From the NCBI GenBank assembly GCA_029554345.1, contig JAKPJF010000163.1:1-48602 (forward strand): a DNA stretch of 48,602 nt, in the 5' to 3' direction. Within the stretch, counting starts at the first letter, position 1. Each line of letters opens with the position of its first letter. Under the pieces are notes generated by a model. That model was not told where the DNA came from, made no database searches, and was given only the letters and a program-made list of their open reading frames with translations. The translations under genes were made by a program, and so were the position numbers. Positions 16,500 to 24,616 of the stretch are shown here, piece by piece. Origin of the DNA: Spirochaetota bacterium (GTDB lineage Bacteria > Spirochaetota > UBA4802 > JAFGJZ01).

Positions 16500-16904
16500 A
16501 TGCAGGTTTTTGACGGATTTATAGCGGCAATAGCATCGGAACTTAAAATCAAGTTCCACAAAACTGAGGAAGGACATTACTCCACAAAAATTGACTTTGA
16601 CAACAACAGAGCTCAGGAAGTTTTAATCTCTCTTGCAAAAGATGAATCAGGAGACAGAGTTATTCACTATTATTCGGCAATTGCTGGACTAAAAGAAGAT
16701 TCTGCCGAGCTTTATAAATTCGCACTGAAAACGAACGCAACTCTAGAATACGGAGCGATTGCTCTTACTGGCAAATCGCTTATCTTAAGAAGTTCCATGC
16801 TGTTAAAAAACTGCGAACCGGAACGTTTCATCAAATCTCTTTTCTATATCGCCGCAAAAGCTGACGAACTTGAAGAAGAACTTACCGGTAGAGATAAAAA
16901 CTAA
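16500..16904 (+). CDS. CesT/YbjN-like protein, possible type III secretion chaperone
   Basis: A 134-residue acidic protein that looks like the YbjN / Tir-chaperone (CesT) fold. An N-terminal helix (VFDGFIAAIASELKI) is followed by beta strands, then the segment KTNATLEYGAIALTGKSLILRSSML, and a last helix ERFIKSLFYIAAKADELEEEL. The order N-x-x-L-x-x-G-x-x-A-L followed by L-x-L-R is characteristic of both families. Class I chaperones of this fold bind the N-termini of secreted substrates. It lies eight bases after the flagellin-like gene with TAGGAG as ribosome site, so the two are co-transcribed. The chaperone role depends on that neighbour; a plain YbjN-type regulator is the alternative. Confidence 0.6.
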   Translation: MQVFDGFIAAIASELKIKFHKTEEGHYSTKIDFDNNRAQEVLISLAKDESGDRVIHYYSAIAGLKEDSAELYKFALKTNATLEYGAIALTGKSLILRSSMLLKNCEPERFIKSLFYIAAKADELEEELTGRDKN

Positions 16905-16913
16905 AATTTCTTA

Positions 16914-16954
16914 GAAGCATTAATCAATGATGTTTTTCATTTGATTAATGCTTC
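16914..16954 (+). terminator. 14-bp perfect inverted repeat after the chaperone-like gene
   Basis: 16914-16927 and 16941-16954 form a perfect 14-bp stem (GAAGCATTAATCAA and its complement) with a 13-base T-rich loop, ten bases after the stop codon. There is no clear T tract after it, so intrinsic termination is uncertain. Its right arm is also the -35 of the next promoter. Confidence 0.55.
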
Positions 16955-16969
16955 ATTATCTATTACAAT
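16941..16969 (+). promoter_or_regulatory. Candidate leaderless promoter of the hybrid histidine kinase
   Basis: TTGATT (16941-16946), a 17-base spacer and TACAAT (16964-16969, 5 of 6 consensus) predict +1 at 16976, the A of the kinase ATG. The gene has no ribosome-binding site. The -35 lies inside the right arm of the hairpin at 16914-16954. Confidence 0.55.
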
Positions 16970-16975
16970 CATATA

Positions 16976-18700
16976 ATGTTAAGATCAATAGTATTTTCAG
17001 TAATATTTTTTATAATAAGCCATACACCACTCTTCTCAATTGAGAATGATCCCCCTTTTATTTCCGGGGATTTCATTTCTCAAAACACACTACTAGCAGC
17101 ATTAATATTTTGCGCTTCTTTAATCTTGAATGTATGCGCTATTATCATTATACTAAAGCAGAAAAAATCTGAAAAAACGCTCATTGAAAAAACAAATATT
17201 CTCAATGACATTCTATTAAATGTACCTCATTACATTTTCTGGAAAGATGTATCCGGAATATACCGGGGATGCAGCAAAAGTTTTGCGGAAATAACAGGTC
17301 TTAATTCTCCGGAATCAATAATCGGAAAAACAGACAATGAACTTCCGTGGAGAAATGATGACCGGATAGCTTATATAAAAATGGACGAAGCTGTTGTTAC
17401 CAGCGGAAAACCGATAATCAACATAGAAGAACCTCTCAGAAGTTCAGACGGAAACATATCAACAATTTTAATTTCTAAAATACCGTTGAAAACTTCATCT
17501 GGAAAAATTACCGGAGTTCTTGGTCTTGCTTTGGATATAACTGAAAGAAAAAATCTTGAGCAGCAGTTAAACCAATCCGAGAAAATGGACATTTTAGCAC
17601 AGCTTTCAGGGGGTATTGCTCATGATTTCAACAATATGCTTGGCGGAATAATGGGCAATGCTGACATGCTTTTGACTCAGCTGCCGCAAAATTCGCCCTA
17701 TAAGGAATATGTTAATCTAATTATAGACGGATCAGAAAAAGCTTCAGAACTTGTCGGGAAGCTTATGGCTTTTTCACGTAAAACAGATTCGGCAAAAATC
17801 AAAACAGATTTAAATGATTCTTTAAAAGACATATCAACGACTCTCAGCCGTATTTCTAGAAATAATATCGTAATCAACACAAACTTTAAATCAAATGATC
17901 CTTACGTCCTTGCAGACTCTCCTTCATTGCAGAGCATATTATTGAATATCTGTGTAAATTCAAAAGAATCAATGCCTGAAGGCGGAAGTATTTCAATATC
18001 AACAGAAAATGTATTTCTAGATGAGACTTATATTAAAACATGTGTTCACAAAGTTACACCGGGAGATTACATAGAGGTTGATATAAGCGACACTGGAAGC
18101 GGCATAGATAAAAACATAATCGATAAAATATTTGATCCATTCTTTTCAACAAAAACTGATTCTAATCATCAAGGACTCGGACTTTCAACAGTATTCGGAA
18201 ATGTCAAAAATCTAAACGGTACCATAAACGTCTTCAGCGAAAAAGGAAAAGGAACATCTTTTCGAATTTATTTTCCTGTTCTTAAAACTGATGTCGGAAA
18301 AATATCTGCTGAAACCGACAATCTTATATACGGAAACGATTGTCTGCTTCTTATAGATGATGAAGATATTATCCGTAAAACCGCCTATGAACAGCTTCTT
18401 TATCTAGGCTACAGCGCATTAATGTCAGATGAAGGTCTACGAGGAATAAATATTTACCGTGCAGAAAAAAACAGAATTGCAGCTGTAATTCTTGATTTAA
18501 TAATGCCCAATCAGAACGGAATCGATGTTTATAAAAAACTTCTCGAAATAAACCCGGAAGTTAAAGTTCTGTTTACATCCGGATTTTCAAGAGATGCTTC
18601 ACTTGACGAACTTCTTATGTCAAAAAATACGGGATTTATCAAAAAACCTTTCAGACTGTCGCCTCTCAGCAAAGCAATAGCAAAACTCCTTCAGAAGTAA
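16976..18700 (+). CDS. Membrane PAS hybrid histidine kinase with C-terminal receiver
   Basis: A 574-residue sensor kinase. An N-terminal signal-like helix and a second helix (~39-60) anchor it. A PAS domain (~75-195) contains FWKDVSGIYRGCSKSFAEITG. The HisKA domain has the phospho-acceptor H216 in GGIAHDFNNML. The ATPase domain has the N box with N328 (ICVNSKESM), DTGSGI (372-377) and GLGLS (400-404). The receiver domain has an acidic pocket (IDDED) and phospho-acceptor D507 in ILDLIMPNQNG, then K553-P in IKKPF. No separate response regulator gene is adjacent, so output must go through a distant partner. The signal is unknown. No Shine-Dalgarno sequence is visible. Confidence 0.93.
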   Translation: MLRSIVFSVIFFIISHTPLFSIENDPPFISGDFISQNTLLAALIFCASLILNVCAIIIILKQKKSEKTLIEKTNILNDILLNVPHYIFWKDVSGIYRGCSKSFAEITGLNSPESIIGKTDNELPWRNDDRIAYIKMDEAVVTSGKPIINIEEPLRSSDGNISTILISKIPLKTSSGKITGVLGLALDITERKNLEQQLNQSEKMDILAQLSGGIAHDFNNMLGGIMGNADMLLTQLPQNSPYKEYVNLIIDGSEKASELVGKLMAFSRKTDSAKIKTDLNDSLKDISTTLSRISRNNIVINTNFKSNDPYVLADSPSLQSILLNICVNSKESMPEGGSISISTENVFLDETYIKTCVHKVTPGDYIEVDISDTGSGIDKNIIDKIFDPFFSTKTDSNHQGLGLSTVFGNVKNLNGTINVFSEKGKGTSFRIYFPVLKTDVGKISAETDNLIYGNDCLLLIDDEDIIRKTAYEQLLYLGYSALMSDEGLRGINIYRAEKNRIAAVILDLIMPNQNGIDVYKKLLEINPEVKVLFTSGFSRDASLDELLMSKNTGFIKKPFRLSPLSKAIAKLLQK

Positions 18701-18701
18701 A

Positions 18702-18965
18702 TCATCCAAGAAGAATAGACTCCGCTGCATTTTTTGATAAACCTTCTATCTTCAATATTTTCTTTTTTGATTTCTCGCCTTTGATTACTGAAATTCTGCT
18801 CTTGGCAATTTTCAATGTTTCAGAAAACAATCGAATACACTCGGCATTTGCTTTGCCGTCAACAGGAGGTGAATTTAAATATGCTTTTAAACCCTTTTCA
18901 GTTTTTACTATTATGCTTTTTGATGATTTCGGCTGAACGCTTACTTCTATAAGTGCAAATTCCAT
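18702..18965 (-). CDS. UPF0235/DUF167 (YggU-like) protein
   Basis: An 87-residue protein of the YggU/DUF167 family. The core SPPVDGKANAECIRLFSETLKIAKSRISVIKGEKSKKKILKIEG carries the signature P-P-x-D-G-K-A-N and the V-x-x-G-x-x-S-R/K-x-K pattern. Length is normal for the family. Its function is not established. It converges on the kinase gene with one base between the stop codons. A modest AGAAG precedes the ATG. Confidence 0.9.
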   Translation of the reverse strand: MEFALIEVSVQPKSSKSIIVKTEKGLKAYLNSPPVDGKANAECIRLFSETLKIAKSRISVIKGEKSKKKILKIEGLSKNAAESILLG

Positions 18966-19006
18966 ACTTCTGTCAATTAACTAAATTAATCCCGGAATAT
19001 CAATAC

Positions 19007-19029
19007 AAAAAAGGCCGCACATGGCGGCC
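19007..19029 (-). terminator. Rho-independent terminator of the small exported protein gene
   Basis: On the minus strand GGCCGC (19029-19024) pairs with GCGGCC (19018-19013) around a 5-base loop, followed by six T (19012-19007). It ends the gene at 19038-19295. Confidence 0.9.
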
Positions 19030-19037
19030 GAAACACA

Positions 19038-19295
19038 TTACTGTGAAAGCTTGCCGTCTTTTATGACAACATCCTTACTTCCGCTTACTTTTATTTTAGA
19101 ACCTGTATCTTTGATCTTAATTTCAGCACCGTCAGGAGCTCCGCCCATCTGAGTAGTACTGCCGTTGATAGAAGTATGAGTAGTTCCTACTGTTTTAACT
19201 TCGATATCATATTTCTTGGAATCCTTATTAACAAGATTCGCAGAGAAAAGAGACACCGTCAAAAGAAATGCGCAGACCGAAAATAATACTTTCAT
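19038..19295 (-). CDS. Small exported protein of unknown function
   Basis: An 85-residue protein starting MKVLFSVCAFLLTVSLFSANL, a signal peptide with likely cleavage after FSA. The mature part is polar, Lys/Gly/Thr-rich and beta-like, with a pattern of short strands (GAEIKIKDTGSKIKVSGSKDVVIKDGKL). No domain is recognised. The ATG at 19295 is supported by AAGGGGGA upstream; a longer in-frame start at 19343 lacks a ribosome site. It has its own terminator and is probably monocistronic and periplasmic. Confidence 0.72.
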   Translation of the reverse strand: MKVLFSVCAFLLTVSLFSANLVNKDSKKYDIEVKTVGTTHTSINGSTTQMGGAPDGAEIKIKDTGSKIKVSGSKDVVIKDGKLSQ

Positions 19296-19359
19296 AAATT
19301 CCCCCTTTTGTATATTTATAAAGTATCCTCTTAATAAAAACAAGAAAATTATGAATATA

Positions 19360-20160
19360 CTAATCTGTTTTTAGACTAACATATTCATGTACAAATGTTA
19401 TTACTTCTGCAATTTTAGTGTCTCGCGGAAGAAATTCCGAAAACCTTTCAATAGTTCTTCGCCTTTTAATTGTTCTAAAAGATTCACGGTAATTTAAATC
19501 AAAAACCCAAGCCAGATGAATCAGCTTCATATCATTATAATTTTTCCGTAAACTATTAGAAATTGTCTTTTTCTCATAAATCAAATCAACAATTTCAGAA
19601 TTAAACCCGCTTGTATCAGGAAGATCAAGTTCAAGAGCTTCATTTTTAATTTTTGCCCGCGACAAATGATAATTGCAGAACAATTCAAGAATATCGATTT
19701 TATCTGCATCACGTGTAATATTTACAAATCTTCGCAATTGAGGATCTGTTTCATCGGGAATATTCTGACGGTTATGAAGCCTTGTGCAATTAACTACAAT
19801 TCTTCGGATTTCAGTATCAACTCCTTCAAGGACATCTGAATTCACAAGAATTTCATAACCGAACTCGGCATGATTAACCGATTTTGAATCAAGAAATGTT
19901 TTAAATTTTATAAATTGATCAAATCTTCCTATATCATGAAATAGTGCGCATAGGTAAGAGACTTTCTTATCATTATCCGAAAAAGTTTCCTGATTAGAAA
20001 TTCTTTTTGCTATTCCGCAGACTCTCATTGAGTGATGGAGTTTCAGGAGCATATTTTCTATGATAAAGGAGTTGTCCTGCATCTTTCCGGCAGAATGAAG
20101 TTTTCTTTCTACATATTCGGCAAATGCCTTCCGGCATATATCAATCTGATTCGACAACAC
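19360..20160 (-). CDS. HD-domain phosphohydrolase
   Basis: A 266-residue HD-superfamily metal-dependent phosphohydrolase. The motif order is visible: H of LHHSMRVCGIAKRI, the HD doublet in CALFHDIGRFDQF, H of VNHAEFGYEIL and CTRLHNRQNIP, and D of TRDADKIDILEL. These ligate a one- or two-metal centre that cleaves phosphate esters, often in nucleotides. The substrate is not predictable. It starts with GTG, supported by AGGGAG five bases upstream. It is divergent from the LEA14-like lipoprotein. Confidence 0.88.
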   Translation of the reverse strand: MLSNQIDICRKAFAEYVERKLHSAGKMQDNSFIIENMLLKLHHSMRVCGIAKRISNQETFSDNDKKVSYLCALFHDIGRFDQFIKFKTFLDSKSVNHAEFGYEILVNSDVLEGVDTEIRRIVVNCTRLHNRQNIPDETDPQLRRFVNITRDADKIDILELFCNYHLSRAKIKNEALELDLPDTSGFNSEIVDLIYEKKTISNSLRKNYNDMKLIHLAWVFDLNYRESFRTIKRRRTIERFSEFLPRDTKIAEVITFVHEYVSLKTD

Positions 20161-20232
20161 GACAAACTCCCTTAATAACTATTTTTAATTCAGGTTTCAA
20201 TTATGTTTTATGATATATTCTGTAAATTATAT

Positions 20233-20260
20233 TTGACTGAACGGTTTAAAATTATATAAA
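20233..20260 (+). promoter_or_regulatory. Candidate promoter of the LEA14-like lipoprotein
   Basis: TTGACT (20233-20238), a 16-base spacer and TATAAA (20255-20260) lie 38 bases before the ATG at 20298, with CCGGAGA as the ribosome site. Confidence 0.65.
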
Positions 20261-20297
20261 TCAAATATTCGTTAATCCTGATTTTACCGGAGATAGT

Positions 20298-21254
20298 ATG
20301 AAATATTTCTCAAAATTATCCGTTCTTCTTATAACCACCGCAATATTTTCTTCTTGTTTCACAGTGAACGGTGAGGCAAAAAAACGCCCGTTAGCTAAAA
20401 TCGACAAAGTTTCTATCGACTCGGTATCTCTTTCGTCAATTACTCTCAAAATAGATATGTCTATCAACAATCCATATATACTGAGTGTAGATATTAACAA
20501 GGCGATAATGGAAACCTATGTTGAGAATGAGCGTCTTGTATACACCGTCAACAATTCTCCTTTGAATATTCGAGGCGGAGAAACAATGAAGACCTCATTC
20601 AAAGTTAAACTTAAATGGGCGGAACTTGACAAAGCATCTACCAATTACATGGACAAAGACGATCTAACAGTAAAAATAATAACTGTTGTCGACATCAAAC
20701 TTCCTGATATCCCCGGTCTTCCTGAAACAGTCATGCTTTCATACACAACTGAAAAAATAATTCCGGCACTTAAACCTGAGGTTTCATTCAAAAATTTCAG
20801 TCTTGTATTTCCTACAAAAGAGGCTGTTTCAAAGGCATTAGTAAAAGCAAAAAAATCACCTCTCGCTCTTGTACGTATTTTGGGATTATTCGCGGGAAAG
20901 CAGAATGAAGAAGCCGCAAAAGATTTAACTGATCTGGATCTTTTAATATCCCTCAATTTTGATGTAATTATAGAAAATAAATCCAGGGGTAAAGTTAATA
21001 TCGATTCCATTCATTATAATGTAAAATATAACAACATTTCATTTATATCCGGTCAAACGGATCTTCTTCTCAATGAAGGACAGATATCAAAAGCCAGAAT
21101 GGGGAATGATTTTAACACGAGGTCTTTTCATAAAGCGCTGATTTCTCTTTTTGATGAAAAGAAAAGAGACTTCAAGGTTGAAGGATATGCAATAATGATA
21201 TTTCCGCCGGAAATATCAAAGGAGCCTGTCAGGCTTAATTTCGGAAAGGATTAA
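20298..21254 (+). CDS. LEA14/WHy-domain lipoprotein
   Basis: A 318-residue protein. MKYFSKLSVLLITTAIFSSC ends in a lipobox, with Cys20 lipidated. Two tandem LEA type 2 (WHy)-like domains follow. The first (~38-150) has the typical IDKVSIDSVSLSSITLKIDM then SINNPYILSVDINK pattern, in which an N-P in a beta sandwich follows an alternating strand. The second (~225-315) repeats it (LLISLNFDVIIENKSRGKVN). Bacterial LEA14-like lipoproteins are linked to envelope stress in some species, but the role here is unknown. The 3' end overlaps the convergent HAD-phosphatase gene by 39 bases. Confidence 0.75.
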   Translation: MKYFSKLSVLLITTAIFSSCFTVNGEAKKRPLAKIDKVSIDSVSLSSITLKIDMSINNPYILSVDINKAIMETYVENERLVYTVNNSPLNIRGGETMKTSFKVKLKWAELDKASTNYMDKDDLTVKIITVVDIKLPDIPGLPETVMLSYTTEKIIPALKPEVSFKNFSLVFPTKEAVSKALVKAKKSPLALVRILGLFAGKQNEEAAKDLTDLDLLISLNFDVIIENKSRGKVNIDSIHYNVKYNNISFISGQTDLLLNEGQISKARMGNDFNTRSFHKALISLFDEKKRDFKVEGYAIMIFPPEISKEPVRLNFGKD

Positions 21255-21776
21255 TTCAACTGCTTCTTTAAGGGATGGCTTTACCGGATATTCAGTGATT
21301 TCATCCCTGTGACTTTCTCCATGACCGGTGAGAACATAAATACCGCGCCCGCCGAAATTCCGTGCGAATTCTGCATCTGACTTATGATCTCCAATCATAT
21401 AAGATTCGGATAAATCAATTCCGTATTTATCACGCGCGATGTAAGCAAAGTAAGGAGAAGGTTTTCTGCAGCCACAGTTTTCTCCGAAATCATGGGGACA
21501 AACGAATAATTCCCGGATAATAATTCCGTAATCATAAAGTACTCTTAAAACATAATCATTAACGGTTTTTACCTGTTCAGCTGTCGTAACTCCTTTACCT
21601 ATTCCGCTCTGATTTGTTACTATAAATAATTCAAAATGATTCTGAAGTTTTTTAAGGGATTCAAAAGTAAAATCATAAAAGAAGACATCAGAAATATCGC
21701 CGATAAATCCTCTATCATCGATCAATAAACCGTCGCGGTCAAGAAACACTGCCGGACGCAGATCATTTCTTTCCAT
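21216..21776 (-). CDS. HAD-IIIA phosphatase, GmhB-like
   Basis: About 186 residues of the HAD subfamily IIIA, closest in motifs to D-glycero-D-manno-heptose 1,7-bisphosphate phosphatase and histidinol-phosphatase N-domains. Motif I is [13 protein letters not shown], motif II is [10 protein letters not shown], the zinc loop is [16 protein letters not shown] (one His and three Cys), and motif III/IV is [14 protein letters not shown]. Start ATG 21776 is preferred: it has GGAAG upstream and overlaps the hisI stop by 14 bases, so translation is probably coupled. Because it is next to hisI, histidinol-phosphate is a possible substrate as well as heptose-bisphosphate; the sequence does not decide. 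Confidence 0.85.
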   Translation of the reverse strand: MERNDLRPAVFLDRDGLLIDDRGFIGDISDVFFYDFTFESLKKLQNHFELFIVTNQSGIGKGVTTAEQVKTVNDYVLRVLYDYGIIIRELFVCPHDFGENCGCRKPSPYFAYIARDKYGIDLSESYMIGDHKSDAEFARNFGGRGIYVLTGHGESHRDEITEYPVKPSLKEAVELILSEIKPDRLL

Positions 21777-22140
21777 AAATTTCTTCCGGATCTTTAACTC
21801 TTTTTTGATTAATAACAACCTCACCGTCTTTGACAGAACGGAAAAAACAGCTTTTATATCCTTCATGACACGCAGCTCCGCCGTTTTGCTCGACAAGCAG
21901 AAGAACAGTGTCAAGATCACAATCTATCATAATTTCTATGACGCGCTGAGTATGACCGGATGATTCGCCTTTCATCCATATCTTATTCCGCGATCTGCTG
22001 AAATAACAGGCATAACCTTTTTCAATAGTCATGTTCCATGCTTCTTCGTTCATATACGCAAGCATCAGAACTTCACGAGTCTCGAAATCCTGTGCAATCA
22101 CCGGAATCAATCCTGTTTTTGAAAAATCAGGTTTCATCAT
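21763..22140 (-). CDS. hisI: Phosphoribosyl-AMP cyclohydrolase HisI
   Basis: A 125-residue enzyme for the third step of histidine synthesis, opening the adenine ring of phosphoribosyl-AMP. Signatures are [31 protein letters not shown] (with W and the SGH), and the metal-site DCDLDT...[17 protein letters not shown] with its cysteines. It is the stand-alone form, without a fused HisE domain. The start overlaps the nifS stop in an ATGA, so it is translationally coupled to the Fe-S genes. No other his gene is in the window, which is an unusual setting. Confidence 0.95.
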   Translation of the reverse strand: MMKPDFSKTGLIPVIAQDFETREVLMLAYMNEEAWNMTIEKGYACYFSRSRNKIWMKGESSGHTQRVIEIMIDCDLDTVLLLVEQNGGAACHEGYKSCFFRSVKDGEVVINQKRVKDPEEIYGKK

Positions 22141-23306
22141 TCCCCCTTATAAAGAGGACTGATGCTCCTGAGAAAAGCAACAGTTTCCTTCAGTTTATCA
22201 ACCGTATAATCAGCATCCGCCATAGTGTTTTCTCTTCCGAAGCTGAAACGGATAGAACCATGAGCTCTTTCCTTATCGTCAGACAGAGCCATAATAACAT
22301 GAGAAGGATCAAGTGAGCCGGTTGAACACGCGCTTCCTGTAGAAACAGAAATTCCATGAAGATCCAGACGAAGAAGAATTGACTCACCTTCAATATACTT
22401 GAAAGTGATGTTAGAAGTTGAAACCTTTCTCTTTGAATTCTTTCCGTTGATAATTATATGCGGAATTTCTTTCTGAACACGGTCTTCAAAATGATCACGT
22501 ATCTTTTCTTCCTGCGCATGATTCTTTTCCATTTCTTTTGACAACGCAGAACATGCCGCGCCGAAAGCCGCAATACCTATTGTGTTTTCTGTACCGGCAC
22601 GGAATCCGCCTTCCTGATGTCCGCCGTGAATCAAAGGAGTGAGTTCTTTTTTTCTTTTAGCGAAATTTTTTACATAAAGAAGTCCGATTCCTTTCGGCGC
22701 GTACATCTTATGAGCCGAAATCGATGCTGAATCAAATGGCAAATCCTTAAAAGAAATAGGAATGCTTCCAGCAGCCTGAACCGCATCTACATGGAAAAAT
22801 ATATTTTTTTCTTTAGCAAGACGGCCTATCTCTTCAACTGGCTGAACAGTTCCAATTTCATTATTGACCCACATCACAGAAATTAAAACCGTTTCTTTTT
22901 TGATTAAATTCTTAATAGTTTCAATTTCAACAACACCGTCCTCATTTACCGGCGCGAGAGAAAGATCGAATCCGTTGCTCTCAAGATATTTCGCAGTTTC
23001 AAGAATCGCCGGATGCTCAATAGCGGAAATAATTATATGAGGTCTGAAATCATATTTCTTATTCATAAACGATTTCAGAATGATATTATTCGATTCTGAA
23101 GCGCATGAGGTAATGATCATGTCTTCTCTGGGGCACCCGAAAAATTCTGAGATGGAATTGATCGAGCTATATAATTTCTCCTTTGCGTCGCGGCCTGTTT
23201 CATGAAGAGAACTCGGATTTCCGTAATACGGCAAAAAATCCGTTATAGCCTTAATCACATCGGGATGCAAAGGTGTAGTTGCATTGTTATCCAGATAGAC
23301 TCTCAT
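22137..23306 (-). CDS. nifS: Cysteine desulfurase NifS/IscS
   Basis: A 389-residue class V PLP enzyme that takes sulfur from cysteine for Fe-S assembly. It has the PLP-stacking H98 (SAIEHPAIL), the PLP lysine K200 in [12 protein letters not shown], and the catalytic mobile-loop cysteine C327 in [17 protein letters not shown]. The N-terminus YLDNNATTP is standard. The long, exposed active-site loop places it in the NifS/IscS (group I) class. It starts one base after nifU ends, in the order iscR-like, nifU, nifS, hisI, gmhB-like. Confidence 0.96.
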   Translation of the reverse strand: MRVYLDNNATTPLHPDVIKAITDFLPYYGNPSSLHETGRDAKEKLYSSINSISEFFGCPREDMIITSCASESNNIILKSFMNKKYDFRPHIIISAIEHPAILETAKYLESNGFDLSLAPVNEDGVVEIETIKNLIKKETVLISVMWVNNEIGTVQPVEEIGRLAKEKNIFFHVDAVQAAGSIPISFKDLPFDSASISAHKMYAPKGIGLLYVKNFAKRKKELTPLIHGGHQEGGFRAGTENTIGIAAFGAACSALSKEMEKNHAQEEKIRDHFEDRVQKEIPHIIINGKNSKRKVSTSNITFKYIEGESILLRLDLHGISVSTGSACSTGSLDPSHVIMALSDDKERAHGSIRFSFGRENTMADADYTVDKLKETVAFLRSISPLYKGE

Positions 23307-23307
23307 T

Positions 23308-23946
23308 TTACGCCTCTTTATCAGGATTATATGTTTTCTCTGAATAATATCTCTTCACAAAATTCGCCTGAATCTGCTTTGCGTTTTCCTGACATTTGCC
23401 GCAGACAGTTCCAATCTTCGTTCTTTCCTGAAGAGTTTCCCAGTTAGTAGCGCCTTCGAGAACTTCCATACGGATATCTTCTTCAGACACATTGAGACAT
23501 TGACAGACAATCGGAGACTCAGCTTTCTTTATCGGATTGGTCAGATTGTTTTTCTTATAATAATCGTCGATTGCCGCCTGTAGAGCCTTGTCTCCTAGTA
23601 CCGAACAGTGAATCTTGTTTGCAGGCAGACCGCCGAGATATGCGATTATCTGCTCAGGTGTTACTCTATATGCGTCATCAAGTTTCATTCCGCCGTTTTC
23701 GAGAACAAGTTCAGACAGAGCAGAAGTTGACGCAATCGCCGAAGCGCATCCGAAAGTCTTCCACTTGAAGTCGGCAATTCTTCCATCCTTAACTTTGATT
23801 AAAACCATCATCATATCGCCGCATGCCGGCGAGCCGACCGAACCTTCTCCATCGGCATGATAATCCTCAGGTGCACCCGCAAGCATGTTCTTAGGCGTCA
23901 TAAAATGCTTCTTAACATTTTCATTATATGCCCAGTTTGTATCCAT
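23308..23946 (-). CDS. nifU: NifU-type Fe-S scaffold with BFD-like [2Fe-2S] domain
   Basis: A 212-residue scaffold on which NifS assembles clusters. The IscU-like N-domain (1-~130) has the three cluster cysteines C42 (SPACGD), C67 (FGCASAIAS) and C114 (KIHCSVL), with D44 next to the first. A BFD-like [2Fe-2S] domain (~145-195) has C148-x-C150 and C182-x2-C185. The C-terminal Nfu domain of full NifU is absent, so this is the two-domain form seen in many anaerobes. It lies eight bases after the IscR-like gene and is certainly part of its operon. Confidence 0.94.
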   Translation of the reverse strand: MDTNWAYNENVKKHFMTPKNMLAGAPEDYHADGEGSVGSPACGDMMMVLIKVKDGRIADFKWKTFGCASAIASTSALSELVLENGGMKLDDAYRVTPEQIIAYLGGLPANKIHCSVLGDKALQAAIDDYYKKNNLTNPIKKAESPIVCQCLNVSEEDIRMEVLEGATNWETLQERTKIGTVCGKCQENAKQIQANFVKRYYSEKTYNPDKEA

Positions 23947-23954
23947 AATATCTC

Positions 23955-24353
23955 CTATTTTGAGCAGATGCTCTTTAGTGTTATTTTTTCAAACGAATCC
24001 TTTACTTTACTATTCAAGTTACGCCAGAGTTCATGAGTGAAACATTCTCCAGAAGCCGAACATTCATGCGTATCGACACACTCCGCAATTTTAAAAGAAC
24101 CCTCAAGAGTTTCGATTATCTCAAGAAGATTAACCGAACCGGAATTCTTTGCGAGAACAAAGCCTCCGCCCTTACCCTGAGTGCTTTCAAGAATACCCGA
24201 TCTCTTGAGTTTATTAAAAATATTCTCAAGATACCTTTCTGAAATCTTCTGGCGGGCTGCAATCTCTTTAATAGAAACAGGATTCCCCTCACCGTTTACC
24301 GAAAGATCAATCAGAGCTCTGATAGCATATCTGGACTGAGCTGAAAGTTTCAC
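23955..24353 (-). CDS. iscR: Rrf2-family regulator, IscR-like with [2Fe-2S] ligands
   Basis: A 132-residue winged-helix regulator. I place the start at GTG 24353: it gives the canonical MKLSAQSRYAIRAL opening, with CAGAGG upstream. With that numbering the cluster cysteines are C92, C98 and C104, and H107 follows, exactly the positions of the [2Fe-2S] ligands of E. coli IscR. The helix-turn-helix is VSIKEIAARQKISERYLENIF. It heads the nifU-nifS operon and should sense cluster demand, repressing its own operon when loaded. An inverted repeat overlaps its promoter. The gene symbol is by analogy; SufR-like Rrf2 proteins are the alternative. Confidence 0.9.
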   Translation of the reverse strand: MKLSAQSRYAIRALIDLSVNGEGNPVSIKEIAARQKISERYLENIFNKLKRSGILESTQGKGGGFVLAKNSGSVNLLEIIETLEGSFKIAECVDTHECSASGECFTHELWRNLNSKVKDSFEKITLKSICSK

Positions 24354-24381
24354 TTTTGCCTCTGAGGACAAGATATCTCAA

Positions 24382-24430
24382 TAGTGATTATTGGCAAGAA
24401 AAATATCACTAATTTCGTGATGTTTAACAA
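24382..24430 (-). promoter_or_regulatory. Promoter and candidate Rrf2 operator of the iscR-nifU-nifS operon
   Basis: On the minus strand TTGTTA (24430-24425), a 17-base spacer and GATATT (24407-24402) predict +1 near 24395. The inverted repeat ATCACTA/TAGTGAT (24405-24411 and 24382-24388) spans from the -10 to the early transcript, and a second short pair TCAC-N7-GTGA (24406-24420) overlaps it. Autoregulation by the encoded IscR-like protein is inferred. Confidence 0.55.
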
Positions 24431-24544
24431 GACGGTTACAATTGACGGTATTTCTGTATTATATGGTGGTTTAATAGCGATCAACGATATTGATTTTTAA
24501 GGGAATAATAGGAACGAGGGAGAAAGTTAAGATATAATCACAAT

Positions 24545-24616
24545 TTAATTTTTTGATAACTTTAAATCATCAAAAAATATAAAGAAAAAAATGTTCGTAT
24601 CGATCAGAACTTTCAT
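24545..24616 (-). pseudogene. Truncated PIN-domain toxin (VapC-like remnant)
   Basis: Directly after the antitoxin, an ATG overlaps its stop in the standard ATGA arrangement of toxin-antitoxin pairs. The reading frame begins MKVLIDTNIF, the exact opening of PIN-domain toxins with the first catalytic Asp (D6), but ends at a stop after 23 codons. The remaining ~170 bases up to the iscR-like promoter do not encode the rest of a PIN domain in any frame I can read. The toxin has therefore been deleted or broken, leaving an orphan antitoxin. Confidence 0.8.

Noticed and set aside
24372-24544. Remaining part of the PIN toxin
   Set aside because: I read all three minus-strand frames and found no further PIN motif; the region carries the iscR-like promoter instead.
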